From the NCBI GenBank assembly GCA_023333565.1, contig JAJKFH010000560.1, positions 1 to 64,000 on the forward strand: a stretch of 64,000 nt of DNA. The letters are read 5' to 3'. The notes beneath the pieces were generated by a model. The model had not been told where the DNA came from. It ran no database searches and saw only the letters and a list, made by a program, of their open reading frames with translations. The first letter of the stretch is position 1, and the number at the start of each line of letters is the position of its first letter. Of the stretch, positions 26,001-41,000 are shown one piece after another. The position numbers were made by a program, and so were the translations under genes. This stretch comes from Puffinus mauretanicus (taxonomy: Eukaryota; Chordata; Aves; Procellariiformes; Procellariidae).

Positions 26001-29000
26001 TCACTCTATCACCACTCCAGGGAAGAAAAAAAAGAGAAAGCAAATTTATTTTTAAATCTACTCTAAGAGGAAAATACCCTCTTCCCCTTTGGTTGAAGAA
26101 AGTCAGCCTAAGTCGGACCTCCTGACCCAAGACAGAGCTGTAGTCATGCTAGGAATAAATAGGGAAGTTGACTCTCTGGGAAGGGAAAGAGATCTTATTT
26201 ACCTTATACAGTGTGTTTCGAATTATTTCGATGTTCATTTCGTCCAGGTCCTGTTCAGATATGCAGTCTTGGAAGAAAGCAGCTGAAACAGAGCCACAGA
26301 CAGAGTTAGCATTGCCCTAGCCAGACCCATGCCCAGCACTTTCCAGAGGCCTCAACAATAGCAGGCAGAAGCACAGCCTACGTTGAGCTTGTCCCTCCTA
26401 GGCCTGGCCCTTCTCTTCAGCAGCCACCAAATTGCCATGACTCAAAACCTCAGGCTCCGCCATGGTTCCCCAGGCCACAATCATTTTTGGGGCTCTCACA
26501 CCAGCCTATTCTCAGCAGAAATTCTCAGCTCTAGCCCCCAGCATCAGTGCCAGAGCACCCTGTATTTAAAAATAAGCAAAACCCAAACTGTTCCCAGATG
26601 CAGGCACTCAAGAGGTGACAAGACAGCTTCCAAATTGCCTGCTACAGCATGGCAGCAGCGCTTAAGCATCTGCGAGACAGCAGCTCGCAGACTCAGTGAG
26701 TCCTGAGGAAGCTGGTGCTGTGCTTCTCCCTCACCCTCCTATGCCTTAGTTGGATTAAGGAGGCATGGGGATGCCACAGCTCCTACAACCCATGACACTC
26801 CACGGTTGGAGTCAGGAGCTGTTTCCCCTGGTCAAGTCTATCAGTCCCATCTTCCACTTCTTCCGAGGCCTTTTATTTGTCCAAGCTGGAGGTAAGCAAC
26901 AGGAAGCTCAGCCTTATATACTTTGCCAGAGAATCTCTGGGAGGGAGTTTGAGAAGTTGTTGCCACCGAAAGAACACAGATTTCGGACCTAGCACAGGGT
27001 ACTGCAAGCTGCAGATAAAGAGGAGTCTTGTACATCTAGCGTAACATAAGGCTGTTGTACCACTCACTTGTTAGCAAGAGCACAATAAAACCCATTGACA
27101 GGACTTTTATGACTTCTTCAACTCTCACTCAGCAACCAATTTTGCTGAATTTGCTACAAAGAGAAATATGATCTTTCTCAGCTTACGCAGTCCAGCTGTG
27201 GGTAAAGGACACCGCACTCATGCCGAGAACGGACTGGTGCTCTGCTTTGTGCGACAAACCGGGTATGATGCAGGCTCGCACCTCCGGCATCCACTACTTT
27301 TATAGCACGAGCTTCCTGGCGTGGACAGCAGCCGCACTGTGGGTCTAAAGAGTCCTGAACAGGGGTTAACGCCCCCCGAGGTTTCTTTGCAACAGCATGG
27401 GAGACCAATGCCACGTAGCTGGAGGAGCACTGCTCCCTACGGCTGGCAAAAATGAAAACAGAATGTGCCAGGACTGGTTTTCACTGCAGGACTCACTGGC
27501 TAGCCTAGATAGCTAAGCAGTGGCTACTTCAGAGTAACAGAGGAATGAGAACACAGCTATTTCAGTTCTTGGCCCTCCAATATCCCAAATTAGGCTAACA
27601 GCAAGTCCTATTTTGCCCTGCTAACCTATGAGAGCCATTTGGGGTTAGGCATTCCTACCAAGCCACGTAGCTACTCAAGTACTTTTAGGAGATAGAGCTG
27701 CTGTTTCTTTGCGTGTGGTCACTGGAAAGAGTGCAAGTTAAACAACTGGAGCCTGCATGCCTGCTTGTTTAGGCAACACAGCTACTCCCCATGTTCTCCT
27801 ACCGAAGAAACGCCACACTAGATGGTACACAGCCTCAAGGGCATGGCCAGGGCAAAGGTCTGAAGACCTCAGCCTAGCCAGGGCAGAAGCAGGCAAAGCT
27901 CACTCACAGACAAGTGTGTGAATGCAAGAGGCAAAGACCCTCAACTGCCAGCCGCATTCTCCAGAACCACCTCGCCAGTGCAATGGGGCATCTTCACTCC
28001 ATACACAGCTGGAAGTTTTACGCTCTCTGAGAACAAATATCTTTAAAATACTTGGTTCTATCTTATTCCCAAAATGGGAAGGTACCTGCTTACTCATGAG
28101 GAGGATTTTCTTCCCACACATTATCCCTACTTAGCTGCAAGCAGAGCCTCAGTTCTCCCACAGCGTTGTTGCCCTACCTTGCAACCCAGACCTCTTGAGA
28201 CATGTTTTCCCTCCTTTGCTGGGCTCTATCTGGCAAATCATTTTTCCATGACAAGTACTTCACTTGCCCCATTATTACAGAGAGCATTTGCAAAAACACT
28301 TTCAGTTCCAAAACCAACTATTTCTATCAAAGACAATATGATGATCTAAAGTGTTTTGTTCTTTCTAGCAATCCCAAAAGAATGATTAATCACTGACTCA
28401 GGCGTACCTCATTACTTTTTTGCCCACAGATGCTAACCTAGAAAGTCTCCTGTGACTACCTCTCCTACTATTGCAAAAAGACTTCCATATTTTCTCCAGA
28501 ACCACTTCCTACACCTTTTATCTTTAAAGAACATATCTGTCTGACTGTTCATAAGACACTTGGTTTTAGTGTCATGCACCTCCTGGTCAAGGCTTGTAGC
28601 CCTGAGACAGTACACCTCAGTGCAGGATCCTGCTATACAATGAGCTTGAAAAGGCTTTTGGAGATTTTTTTGCTGTTGCTGGTTAGCGTTTTTTTGGTAT
28701 GTAAAGAGCTTTTCTTGATCTAGAGCTAATTTTATCAGCCTCAGAACAAGATCGGGCATGTGCAGATCTCTATAATTATCTACAAAAATTGCCGACAAGA
28801 AATTGCCCAATGGTCCAACTAAAAGTGCTGGAAATTAAGTGATTTATTCCAGCAGAGGACCCGATAGCCCTTCACTAAGGAAGCACATGTACCATGTGTC
28901 CCATGACAATTATTAAAAAGATCGAGTTGTCTAAGACCACTCAAACTTTCTCATTCCTCCCTAATTTCAGGTGACGATTCCCAGAAGAGCTGGTAAATGG

Positions 29001-32000
29001 ACATGTCTAGCAGATCAGATCTAGCTACTGCCATGACAGCTCGAGGCCTGGCTCACACAAACCAAATTCCCCAGCAATCTGCACCACCAGTGTGCTGGTT
29101 TGGACATTTGTTGAAGCATACAGAGAGCTAGCCCATCCTCCAGAGGTAAAACTGGCATAGGACAGGCATAAACCTGAACTCAAGCCCAGCCACCACAGGC
29201 AGTACAGCCACATCTGTGCATTACCCAACGCTTTGTCTTCCCGCAGCGCAACTTAGACTTAGCTGGACCTAGTTAAACTGGGGGAGAAAGGGACATCTGC
29301 TCCACACACAGCTGAGAGGTATTTTGAAAGGCTCAGCTCACCCAGGGGAGTGTCCACCAGGATTGCATTGTAGAGCTCCGCAGGCGTCTGAGCAATGTTC
29401 ACGGCTTCCATCTGCTCAAAACTTCCCAGAGGATGGCACTTGGGCACCAGTTCGGAGATCGAACGCTGGTGCAGGGTCCCAGTGATCAGCAGAATGACGT
29501 TGTCAATCATGTAGCTGTACCTGGAGGAAGGCAAGAGGAAGCCTGTCACAATACAAATACTACAAAAACCAGCACCTGGCACCAGATGGGCACACATCTT
29601 CAGTCCCTGTAAACTTCTCCAGAAAGACGCACCCTTCCCACAAAGAACTAGTAAGGCATCTCCTTAACGTCTCCTTATCACGCCAGCCTAGGAAAAGGGA
29701 GTCAAGTATAGTCCCAGGCTGTGATTTACGCTACAGCTGAACCACACTATCTGGGCATCTCCATTGAAGAGTATTAGGTTGGAAGGGACTTCTGGAGGCC
29801 TCTGGCCCAATGTCCTGCTCCAAGCATGGCCAGCTCCAGCTGCTCAGGGCTTTGTCCAGCTGAACTTGGAATTATTTGCAAGGATGTATATCTCACAACC
29901 TCCCTGGGGCTCTGCTCCAGTGTCTGACCACACTCACAACAAATTCTTTTCCTAACAGCTACTCAGAATTTCCCTCGTGGCCATTTGTCTACTGTCTCTC
30001 ATCCTAACCCCACACATCTCCAAGAGGAGCCTGGCTTCAACTTCCCTACATCCTCCCACAAGGTAGCTGGGAACAGTTGTCTTTCCAGCATTCCCACTGC
30101 TCTCCTCGCATTGCCATGCTCTGTAGAGAGCACGTGCAAAAGCACGCACTGTAGGACACCAGCAAAGGGGAATCTGCTGATAGCCTGACTTGAGCTCAGC
30201 TTCGTTGCCAGCAGCACCGCTCCATCTTGCCAAGACTACGGAGAAAGGGTCACGTTTCTGCAGCCCCGCTCCCTTCCAAAAACAACAGGGTTGGCAGCTT
30301 TGGCACAACCTTCATTCACACCCTCACAAAACTACACACAAGCTTTTTTTACACCTCTGCCATCACAAGCTACATGCTCTTTTGCATTAGCCCATATTAT
30401 GACGTCCCCAACCAAGTTCTCTGCTTACGTTATACAGGATTAGCAGCTTCAGTCTTTGGCACTGCAGTAACGGGACATTCAATCTGGAACCATGGCACTC
30501 GGCACAAGTTCCACCAACACAAGCCCTTTGTGGCCTTTCTCTCCAGTATCTCCCTGTTTCTCTCGCACTGAGGAGCGCAGATCTGGGCACAGCACTCCAG
30601 GTGAGGTCTCCACCAGTGCTCAGTAGAGGCGAAAGATCACCTGCTAGTTCTCCCAGTCCAGCTAGAGAAGGGAGACACAGCTGGCCTGAAGACTGGGAAT
30701 ACAAGGAAGGCTGGGGGCCTTCTCCCAGTAGAAAGTCCTAGTAAGGGATCAAGGCATCATGTAAATACAAGGAGCTGAGAGGAAAAGGGTCCCTGGTGAG
30801 AACAGGAGTGGTGTTCTAGCCACCTTCACCACCAGCTGAGCCATAAGCCAACCAAGCTGAGAACCTGAAAAACATCAAGCGAGATGAGGTGGGTTTTTTT
30901 CAGTCAGACGACGATGCCTTTGCAAATGTCCCTCAGCAGCACAGGGAAGGGGCACAGATGCTGGAAGAGCAGGATATTTGGGATTTTACACTCCCTTGCT
31001 CTCACGGCTAGAGCTCTAACTCTAAAAAGTGAGATGATGGAAAAGACCTGAAGAAGCTCCTTGGCAGTGAGCTGCTCCAAAACAAACGGGATTAGGCTGA
31101 ACTAGAACAGCAGAAGGAGCTGTGCACATCTGGAGTTGGAGCTCTGTTGATGTTCAGGCTTCCCACGTGTACTTGGGTACTGAAGAAAGGGAGCTTAAGG
31201 CTCCGCACACTTTTGTCAGGCATTAGGATGCTGCTGGTCTTCATATTCCCAAGCTAACAAGGAGGACATAGTGCAGCTCTGTTTCCCTTTCAACCACATC
31301 AAAGGCAGCTAAGCAGAGCCAGGTAAAGGCAGATTTCGGTAGTTATTAGATGGGCTTACTGCCTCTCAAATATGCTCAAAGGGCACATCCATGAACAAAT
31401 ACACACCTTAGATCCTCAAACAGGTGCTGCTTTTTTCTCCACGCTGCAGGGCTGGGTAACGCACCTCCTGGACCCCTTATTTTTGCAGAGAGCCTTTCTG
31501 TGTTTGCAGCCTATCTTTCCAGGGATGTTGAATCTAGAACCAGGGCAATCAGCACAAGCCTCATGTACTAGGAAACCTCCTTTTGCCCTTTAATCTGCAG
31601 GGTCATTATCCTCCCTTCTGTTTGTGCAACTCTCACCACGGAGATGATTTGCCATCTCCAGAACAGCAAGAAGGGCCTGTTTATGAGAACTGAGGGTAAG
31701 TCCCTTGCAGTAAGCAGCTGGTTCCTGGTAAATACAAGCATCTGCACCCTCACACAGACGCATCTCCATGAGGTGTGCCAGACCAAGGATACAGCAGATC
31801 ATTTCCGAGCTCCACCATCTGCCCTCAAACACATGCAAGTTTGCTTAATGCAGCACAGCAGCTTTCAGGAAAGACCATACACAGGATTACTCTCACCAAA
31901 GCAAGACAGGACCAAACCAAATTCACTTCTTCAACTCAGCCTGCAATGAAGGAACAGGCCAGGATATATGGTCATTGCATGGTACATCAGCACACCTCTT

Positions 32001-35000
32001 TCCTATTCCCAGCTTACCATGGATCTTGCCCTCTGAAAGATATTTGCAACTTGCAAGGAGCCTAGCCAAAGTCAACCATACATGAGGAACCGAGGTAAAG
32101 TGCCTGGAGCCCTTTCTGTCCACAAGGCTTCAGAGAGGCTTAGCTCCTGGCGTATTGGAGCCACACTGAGCTCATCCATGCCCTCCCAATCCAGTTCAGC
32201 ATGAAAGCCACAGGCAGGTTTGGGGAGAGCAGCCCAAGATTGACCCTTTTCACATGTGAGAAGCTCCTGCTTTCAGACTGATGGTCCCAGGAAACACAAC
32301 CCAGCACGGCTCTCCCCATTTCATTTACACCCCTTAACTTGCTTGTTTCCTTATCCATCAGGGAAGTCTGGGGAAATGCATAGTCTATAGGCCAAATGCC
32401 AAGGCCTCTAAGGAGCAACTTTTTGAAAAAGTACTTTACATATTGAGACTACTTAAATCTTGCTGTCAGAGGATTCATCCCTCCAGGAAGAGGAGTTACC
32501 ATGCACAAGATAGAGGAGAAATTTCTCATTCAAATTTCCACTGCGACAGCATTTCAAACTTTACGATAACAAGAGAGTTGTAGCAGGACAAAGGTCTTCT
32601 CGTGCCTGCCAAGGCCAGGGAGGCACCACCACCACTATATAATCCTTCCTGATAGTTCCCATCTCCTTCAAACAAGCCCAGACCATGCTTATTCACATTC
32701 AGTTCCTGCTTCATCCCAGTAAAAACAGTCATGGCTCAGTGAATCACGACTACAAGGCAAGTCTTCTAGTGCCAGGGCAGCTGGAAAAGCCTCTTGTCAT
32801 CTGTGGAAGGGGCAACGCTTGCTTTCCTGTGCCAGGTCTCAACAAGAACGCATCTGCCTCCATTAGCACAGCTGTACTAAGACCATAGCAGGGGTCCTGG
32901 CTATCCCGGCATTTCCTCCCAGGCCCAAAGGATTAGATTTATTACAGTGGCAGCAGTTTTCGTAGGAACCTCCAACTACTTGTTTAATAGAGTGGCTTTT
33001 GTCATCATCCTCCCCGTCTCCTACTAGATTCCGACCAGCTTCAAGTGTTTCAGCTTCCATGGTTAATGCATGCTCAGACCCCTCCAAGAGCATTTTAACC
33101 TTCACCAGCTCTCAGTGCAGCTAATAAGAGGACCAGACTATGGGACATGTCGGAAATCAGGAGTAGTTGGTCACCTGCAACACCATGAAGTCTCACTGCA
33201 GCCCGCTTGGCATGGAAAAGAGATTAGGACATAGGATGGTATGGTGGGAGACTGGAGACAGGTAGAAGGACTGACAAGTTCCTTGGTGAGGACCAGCCTC
33301 TGCACTAGCTCACTGGGAACACTCAGGTGGAGTTCAGAGGAAAAAGCACTACATGGAGGCTCTACATAAGCTACAGACAGTGACACGGGGTGGCAGGGCT
33401 TTAATTAAGTGGTAAAATGGCACCTTATCTCAAGCCCCCAACCTTGCCTCCACAAAGATCGTAGCAAAACTCTCTTGGGCAAGAACATGTTTTACACTCC
33501 TGCTTTGAGCTGCTGTCTGCCCACACAGCAAGATGGACACAGTAAGTGTGGATGTTCAGTCAGAGTTTCACGTGCAGAGTTACGCCCTGCCTCACTCTTC
33601 CTGTCACCCACTGAATTGAGGTGTGGTATATTCCAGAAATTCACATTCACAGAAATGCAATTTTAGTCGATACTGAGAAACGTCAGTGATGTCTCACAGA
33701 AGAGTAGAATTTCTATTAAAGGACAGGAAAGAGTCAACAAGCATCGAAATATCATCCACAGCAGGAGAGAGATGTTGGCTTACAGCTTCCTGATGTCCGA
33801 GACAACCAAGGCCAGTATCTTCGCTCCTCCAGCCACACCCAGTTCAGCACAATATGCGCTGGGTGACACTCACATAAAGAGAACAAAGCCAGGCTAGGAT
33901 ATGCTTAGAGAAGCCAAAAGGAGTGTGTGAGGGGGAAATGTTCCTTCCAGCAGCAGCAGATCAAAGAGACCATTCTCACTGCTGGTTTTGGGACCTACGG
34001 TCTCAGACAGGCACAGCAAAGACCTCTCTCAGAAAACAGAGGAGAGCCAGGCCCCAGAAGCTAACTTCTGGGACACTCATCCATGGATAGCTATCGAGCA
34101 GAATCAAGGGGGGGAGCACACATGCAAAAGCCATGTTACAGGTACTTTGACAATGTATGTCTTCCTCCTTTTGGAGTTACTTAAGTACAGCCACAGATAA
34201 ACGAGACACGTGAGAAAGATTTCAATGGCCCGCTGGATATCAGGAAAGGCTTTTTAGCAGGGGAGCACATAAAATGCATGAAAGCTCATCACATGGGGCA
34301 TGTACAACTTGGCCTGAAGGCACTCAGGCATAGCGCTGCAAGGCAGCGACCCCAAGACAGCTAGGGCTTCTCCCTCCCCCACTTACTAATCTAATCTAAT
34401 CATAAAGAGTCATTGTCCTACAGCAGATAGGTTGGGTTTTTATTGCTTTCTGCTCCAGGATACTAAAGAAACCGTAAACAATACTGCAAGTGGTCACAAA
34501 GCATGACTAATGACGGAACATTGCATGACCTGCGTTTCTCAGGGATCCTCTGAAAGCCTTGCCAAACTGTAGCTTAACAGCTGCTCTGTAAGGGGTCATG
34601 AGGACAGCCCTCCATGTCAACAGCAAACGCAGGGAGCAGTGGGCTGATGCAGAAGTGCATAACAGGGAAGAACCGGGCTGCGGCTCGGGGGTTTTTGCCA
34701 GGATGGGTTAAGGTATTGCATTGTTCAGGCAACTTTAATGCTTTCCAAAACCAGCATTAGACTTTAATGCAGACTAATGCTAGCAAGGCAAAAGTCACTA
34801 TGTGACTATTGCATTGGGCAGTTACTCAGATTACTGTAGAAGCATGTGTTTATTTTGGGATGAAAAAGGGAAATCTCCAGCAGGATCAGAGCAGTGCTCT
34901 GAACTCGGCATGAATTCTAGAGACAGCTTTAAATGATGATGAAGTTGTTTTGATTATAGTCACTTTAGCATCTAGTGCTTCCCTCTTGCAGCTCATCCAG

Positions 35001-38000
35001 GTCATGTACTCAGGGGCTCGGTGGGGGAAGTAACCTAAGGAAAACGTTTTGGGTTGGTTGTACTGCTGCTTCCTTGGGTTTGTGCATAAGTACACAGACC
35101 CATCTCTTTATCCCGCTGGGTTTGAGACTGGAGCAAAGGTGCTGGTATGCAGAGCCACTTGTCACACTTCTCTCAGGCTCCGAACATAAGCAGTCATGGG
35201 GAAAAGCAACACACAGACTTCAAAGCACAAAAGAGCAGTAGCTGACACTAAGAATAGTGCCAACAGCTGAGATGCTTGTATCTGGAGTGTCGTTTTAAGA
35301 TTATTAGTAAACAACTGTACAGCTGTCCTGAACTGGAAAGGAAAGGGATGTTGCACATCAGGAAGACCTCAGTGCCTCACTGAGGCTTGTTTGAGTAATA
35401 GACAGTAGACGAACCAAGCAGTTTTTCAGCTCGGACTAGAACAAGTCAGACCAGCAGCTCCTGGCCAGGAGCAGTTTTACCCCGCGTCTGCAGCTGAAGC
35501 TCAGGCAGTCGAGGGAACAGCAAGAGTAGATGCAGCATGTGATGGTCTCCACTCAAAGTGCGCTGATCTCTTCCTATCTTCACGCACTGTCTTTCCTAGA
35601 GTCACACCAATAAAAACCACACCTAAGTGGTATGTTCATGAACCTGCCAAAGAGAAAGCTGAGAATTTCATGGTTGCCACCACAAACCAAGGGCGCTCAG
35701 CCAATAAGTGGGTGCCCTGCTAAACTTAGATCAACGAGACCATTTCAGAGTAAAGAGTTATAACTTCACAGTATAACAGAGGCTGTGGCAGCCTTTCAAA
35801 TCCAAGTATCCAGGAATGTTCTCAGCATTAATCTATATTTAGCTTCATCTCCACATGATTTTTACCATCTTCTAAGTGAGTCTAGGTCTCTTGGGATACT
35901 GACCTCAGCTTTCCAGTGGTATCATCCGGTAACTTACAAGAGTCATACAGTGTTAGCTGTGTTAAAGGCCAACAAGAAAAAAAAGCTAGATGAAGTACTT
36001 TTAATTTTGAGGCTTTATGAATATGACATTGTGTTCTAGATGTGTACAAACCCCTTGAAACACCAGGGAATGTTTTGAACACCTTGCAGCCTCATGCATG
36101 AGTCTCTAGTTGCTTAAACCTGATGCCTCAAAGATTGACCTCAGAGCTTGAGAAACACTAGGCTGGTAAGCAAGGCTGAGTCTTGGCACTCTGCGCTGTG
36201 CTGAGCGGACTTGCAGCACTAGTTACATTTTAAATATTGACCAGAAACATCTAATCATGCTGCTTTCACATAGACCAGCTGCAAAAGCCAAACTTGCACA
36301 TACTGTTTTCTTACCTTCCTTACATGTAAAGCACTAAAAAAAAAAAAACCACATTCCAAGGATATAAAAGAAGATTAAAGGCTGCACTGTGCAAACTCAC
36401 ATTGCCCCCAAAACTGCCTGAAGTAGCTAAGAAAGCTGACTGAGTTTAATGGCCTAAACACCTTTACCTGATTCTCAATCAATGTGTGGTCTGGGCTTAG
36501 ATAACATGCCGAACATTACTGTGCATACAGACCTGCTGCCAGCAGAAGACAAGAAAAATCATCAACCCACTTGACATGCATGTGGGGCAGACACAAGATT
36601 TTGCTTGGCCTCTAAATATTGCAGTACTTTGCAGTATTTACGCAAAACTCTCTGTAAGTATTTGCTAGACTTCAAACTAGCATAAGAATGGATCTGGAAA
36701 AGGGGACTAGAATCCAAGATTCCCTCAAGAAGTCTTCAGAAGCAGTGCCCTTGGCCTCCAGGCCTTCTCTGGGCTGAATTTGCCAACCTAGAGCACTGGG
36801 TGAGGCAAATCAATGGAAAGGTAAAAGGAAAATGAAGGCTGCTAAGTCCAGCACCAGAAGACCTTGAAACTGTTCTCGATCAAGGAGTGAAGCATGTTAC
36901 ATGGGAACTGAAGTGCTCAGTGAACATTCATCCAACTGAAGGCACTGCACGCAGGTTATCCTCTGGAAAAGTTGCAACCACACATAAATTGATCAGAGGA
37001 GCACTGATAACCTCCTAACACACTCCTTCCCTCCCTGTTTTATGACTCTAACAGACATGCTGTTCAGCCTCTGGAGGGAAAGATTGCAAGAAGGAACATG
37101 AGGGAAGTGGAAGGACGGTTCCTGCGAGCTGCAGAATCACCAGAGGGATTCAGCTTTAAACAAAGTCCAAGAAGGTAGTTAAGTCCACACACTGCCTCTG
37201 GATAAAACAGCATCAGCTTGGATGGGGATGTTATCCAGGGGCAATGTGTTCTCACCTAATCATCCACAGCTTGCATGCTAGAGCCCCTTCTCAGGGCTGC
37301 AGAGTTTCACTAAAGATTTCGCTATCTTAGTGAAACACAGGCCTACATCTGGAGCTCATCAGTATGCTCCATCTTTGCTGCCACCGATACATTTTTGCTA
37401 GCTCTTCCGATCATTACTGTGGCTCGCTGCGTTTGCTAGGCACCATGCTAACACCTTCCAAGCGAAGAACAGCACTGGTCGGTAGGAGGAGGGTTATGCT
37501 GTTCCAGTTCAAATCCACTGGCCAAATGAAGTGTTCTCCAGGCACTAGAGGTTTGGGGAAAAAAGCATCCCCTCAACATAATACACAGTGAAATCCACCT
37601 TTCAAAGAGTCCCTTTCCAATGAGGACACCCACAGTCACACCATTTTGAAAGATGACTTCCACGGCCACCACTTAGGCATGCAACCCAGCCCATTTGCAT
37701 GGGCATTGGTTCTAGGAAACTGGTATGAGGTCTCTATCCTTTGTGTATGCAGGAGAACAGATGCAGTTCTGATGCTACCATCCAAAGGATGCAAGGCTGT
37801 GATCATTTCCAGACCATTAGTTACATGCCCTCTTATTTTGAATATTGCATAATCCCTCCAAGAACTTGGCTTATCAGTTCAACTTTGCACTCCCTGCAAA
37901 CAGGGAAGCTGTTTGTCAGAAAACCTGTGCTTCTCTGCCAAAACCGTCTCTGCCAGAAAAGGCTCATAAACCTTTTATTGCAGGATCCCCAGCCACTACG

Positions 38001-41000
38001 GTAATTTTTGCTTCCCGATCCCACCGCCACCAACAAGTCAACAACTAATTGAAAATAGTATAGCGCAGTTTTAACCACAGCAGCATTAGGAAAGATCCTT
38101 CAGACTGTTGGATTCACCCAAATAAATTGCAACTGCCTGTAATGTACAGCATTTGGAGTTTTTTCTTCCACAAAAAAAGACTTCAAAAGCAGGTAGTCAT
38201 ATTTTGTAATCTCCACAGTTAAGCCAGGATGCACACTCCAGTATACTTAGAATAAAGACAGGCAACTTCCTACTCCAAAGAGGATTATTGCTCTTCAGCT
38301 CAAGTAGCAATTGAAATAATTTGGCTCCAGAAAAACCACTGCTGCAAGACTAAGTTTGAACTCAAAGTCGTGCAGCAGAAACTAGATCTATCCAGCGCAG
38401 GGGAGAGGCAGAGCAGCACTGGGTCAGAGAGAAGGTAATAGAGGGAAGTGTCAGCTAAGAAAAGGCATGCGCAAGGGGAAAAGGTACATGCAGCCTCATC
38501 AAAAACACGTCTTGTGACCACAAAAACATACTGAAAGCCAAGTTCCTAGCTGCATCCTCCGGGCAACAAAGAACCCGGTTCCCAGCCCTAGCAGACTGGT
38601 AAAGTAAAGACAAAAGACAACCTAGGCTGTCCTCTGACGACGGGCTTGATCACGGATTTGGAAAATGTGTTTAGACCCAGCTCCACCCCAGACCTCGCTC
38701 CTACAGCGGACTCAGTTTCCACACAGTTACCAGCAGCTCCCCCACCTGAACACAAGATCAAACCCTTCTCTGCCCATCAGCTTGCTGCAAGGGCTCAAGG
38801 GGCCCCACAGCTCCCAGAGCCCTCACGTTAGGCTGCTGTGAAACCAGACTTTCCAGAGCAGGGAAGAGACTGTGCTGAAGCAAGGCAAAAAAAACCCAAA
38901 AAACCAACCAACCAAACAAACAAAAACCCAAACCAAAACCCACCCTTTTTTCCCCCACCTGGAACTATACTAAAGCTGACAATCCCATCAGGCCACAGCA
39001 GGCTAGAGTCAGGAGCGACACCACGAACCACAGATAAAGAATCCTATCTAAACCATATACAGGAACACTGGAGGGAAGGAGAGACAGGACATGGCACCAT
39101 GTCAGGCTAACACAAAGAACAAAGCCCTTACAGAAAGGCAGGGCAGCACATCACTGAGAAGAACCTAAAACCCACTTCCATCCCACAAGTCAATATGTGT
39201 TTGTTGAATTCAGGAAGTGGGTTTTGCTGTTTCAAGTACACTTAATACCTGTTTGTTGCTGCCCTACAGAACATCGCTGCATGCCCTCAGCCAAACAGTC
39301 AATTGTTTGTGTTGGAGCAGAGATGTTAACAGCCAACTTGTGCCTATCGGTCAGAACCTACTGTGGTCGGCTGAAAGACACAGGGAAGCACCAGCAGCCT
39401 TCCTGCAAGGAGCTGCATGGCAAGACGCAGAGCTAGCAGGTGTTTTATAGAGACCATCGGAGGCTCAACAAGTTGAGCTTTTCCTTGCCACGATATGCAG
39501 TGGCAGAGGAGGCCGGCTACAGCCACCGCTTGAAAAAACAAAAGGGAAATCAGCCAACTTCCTCAGTATTTTGGTACTAAGAACACAACACTTGCCACAG
39601 AAGAGTTCCTGGAGGGGATCAGGGCCAGCAAAGAGTCAGCATGGTGCCAGGAGAGGAGCACAACAGGACAAAAATCAGTGGCAGCAAGGGACTTGAGGAA
39701 GGAAGACCCTGCTTTGGGGTTGCTGCCTAGCTGTGTTCTTGGGTCAGTTTCGTTCATGCACTTTTAAACACTGTCCTTTCCCCTATGCTCAGGAGACAAG
39801 TTAACTCCTGCCCACCTCCATAGGTGCCCACCCTTACCTATGGCACGGCGCGCACCTGGGGCCAGGCAGCCATGGGGCTGGAGTGCCACCTTCCGGCAAG
39901 CAGCAGGCAGCGCTGCCTCATCTCCATGGAGCTGGGCAAGGAGAGCACACCAGAACTCGCATCCGCGTGGTGCCCCAGAGCCCCCATGCCGTCCCCATTG
40001 CTGCTTCTCCTTCTTGTGTCCTCACCTAGTTCATGGACCACTTAAAAGAGGCAAAAGAAGTGACACGCATAATCCTGACAAACGACATGGCTTTTCGCAG
40101 GTTGGCTCTGGAGCAATCAGAGGGGACAAGGACTACAGCTGCTCCTAAGATCAGACAGTTCCCCAGATCTTCTCAGCAACGTGCCCTGGGTCAAGATCTC
40201 CTCCAAAACCAAGCACAACAGTCACCTGGTGATCAACTCAAAACCACCCCAGAGGTCCAGCAGGGCATTCATGAAGGAGAAAGCCTGAAATGCTTGATCC
40301 ACCTCCTGGCACCAGCCACCTACACCCTGGTCATTCTCAGCGAGATGGTACCCAAGTGCTTAACAGGCCTCGATGAGCCTGTCTTGTGCGAGGTTATCCA
40401 ACATTTCTAAGAAGGCAAAAAATGTAAGTACATACAAAGGCATCCAGCAGCGGTGAGTTTCAGAGCTGAACTGGACATGCTACAAAACATTTCCTTCCAT
40501 TTTAAGCCAGACACACCTCCTACAATCCCATTCAATTTAAAAAAAAAAAGAAAACCTCTGTTTACAACCCAATGCCTCTCTCTCAAGAGAGTCTCAGTGA
40601 ACTCAAGCTTTCCTCCTGCAGAAGCCAGCCCTGCTCAAACTTTCCATATCTTTCTACCATTTTCTATTTCAGTTCAGCCTGTACAGTTTTAGCACATGGA
40701 CACATTCAGTTGAGTACAATTTCTTCTTCTGACCACCTGATGCATCGCTGGCCCTGAGCTGTCTACCAGGAGCGGTCTTTACCATTTCCTGCTCAAGTTT
40801 CATCAACTACCCTAAAAGAAAGGAGTGGGAAATAGTCATGTTTAAAAGGCAAAGATAAACCACCCCATCATGCCTATCTGTGTGCCCAGCCAGCATGGAA
40901 GATCAAGTGTCCCAGTGTCACCCAGGGTCGGCATGATGACACAGTCCCTCTGCCACTTGCGCAGGCACAACATCCCCAGCACTGCCAACATCCTTTGGCC

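Noticed and set aside
31500..31600. Weak similarity between about 30470-30510 and 31520-31560, possible second copy of an unknown repeat
   Set aside because: Only about 40 bp match loosely and the flanks do not align; it may be chance.
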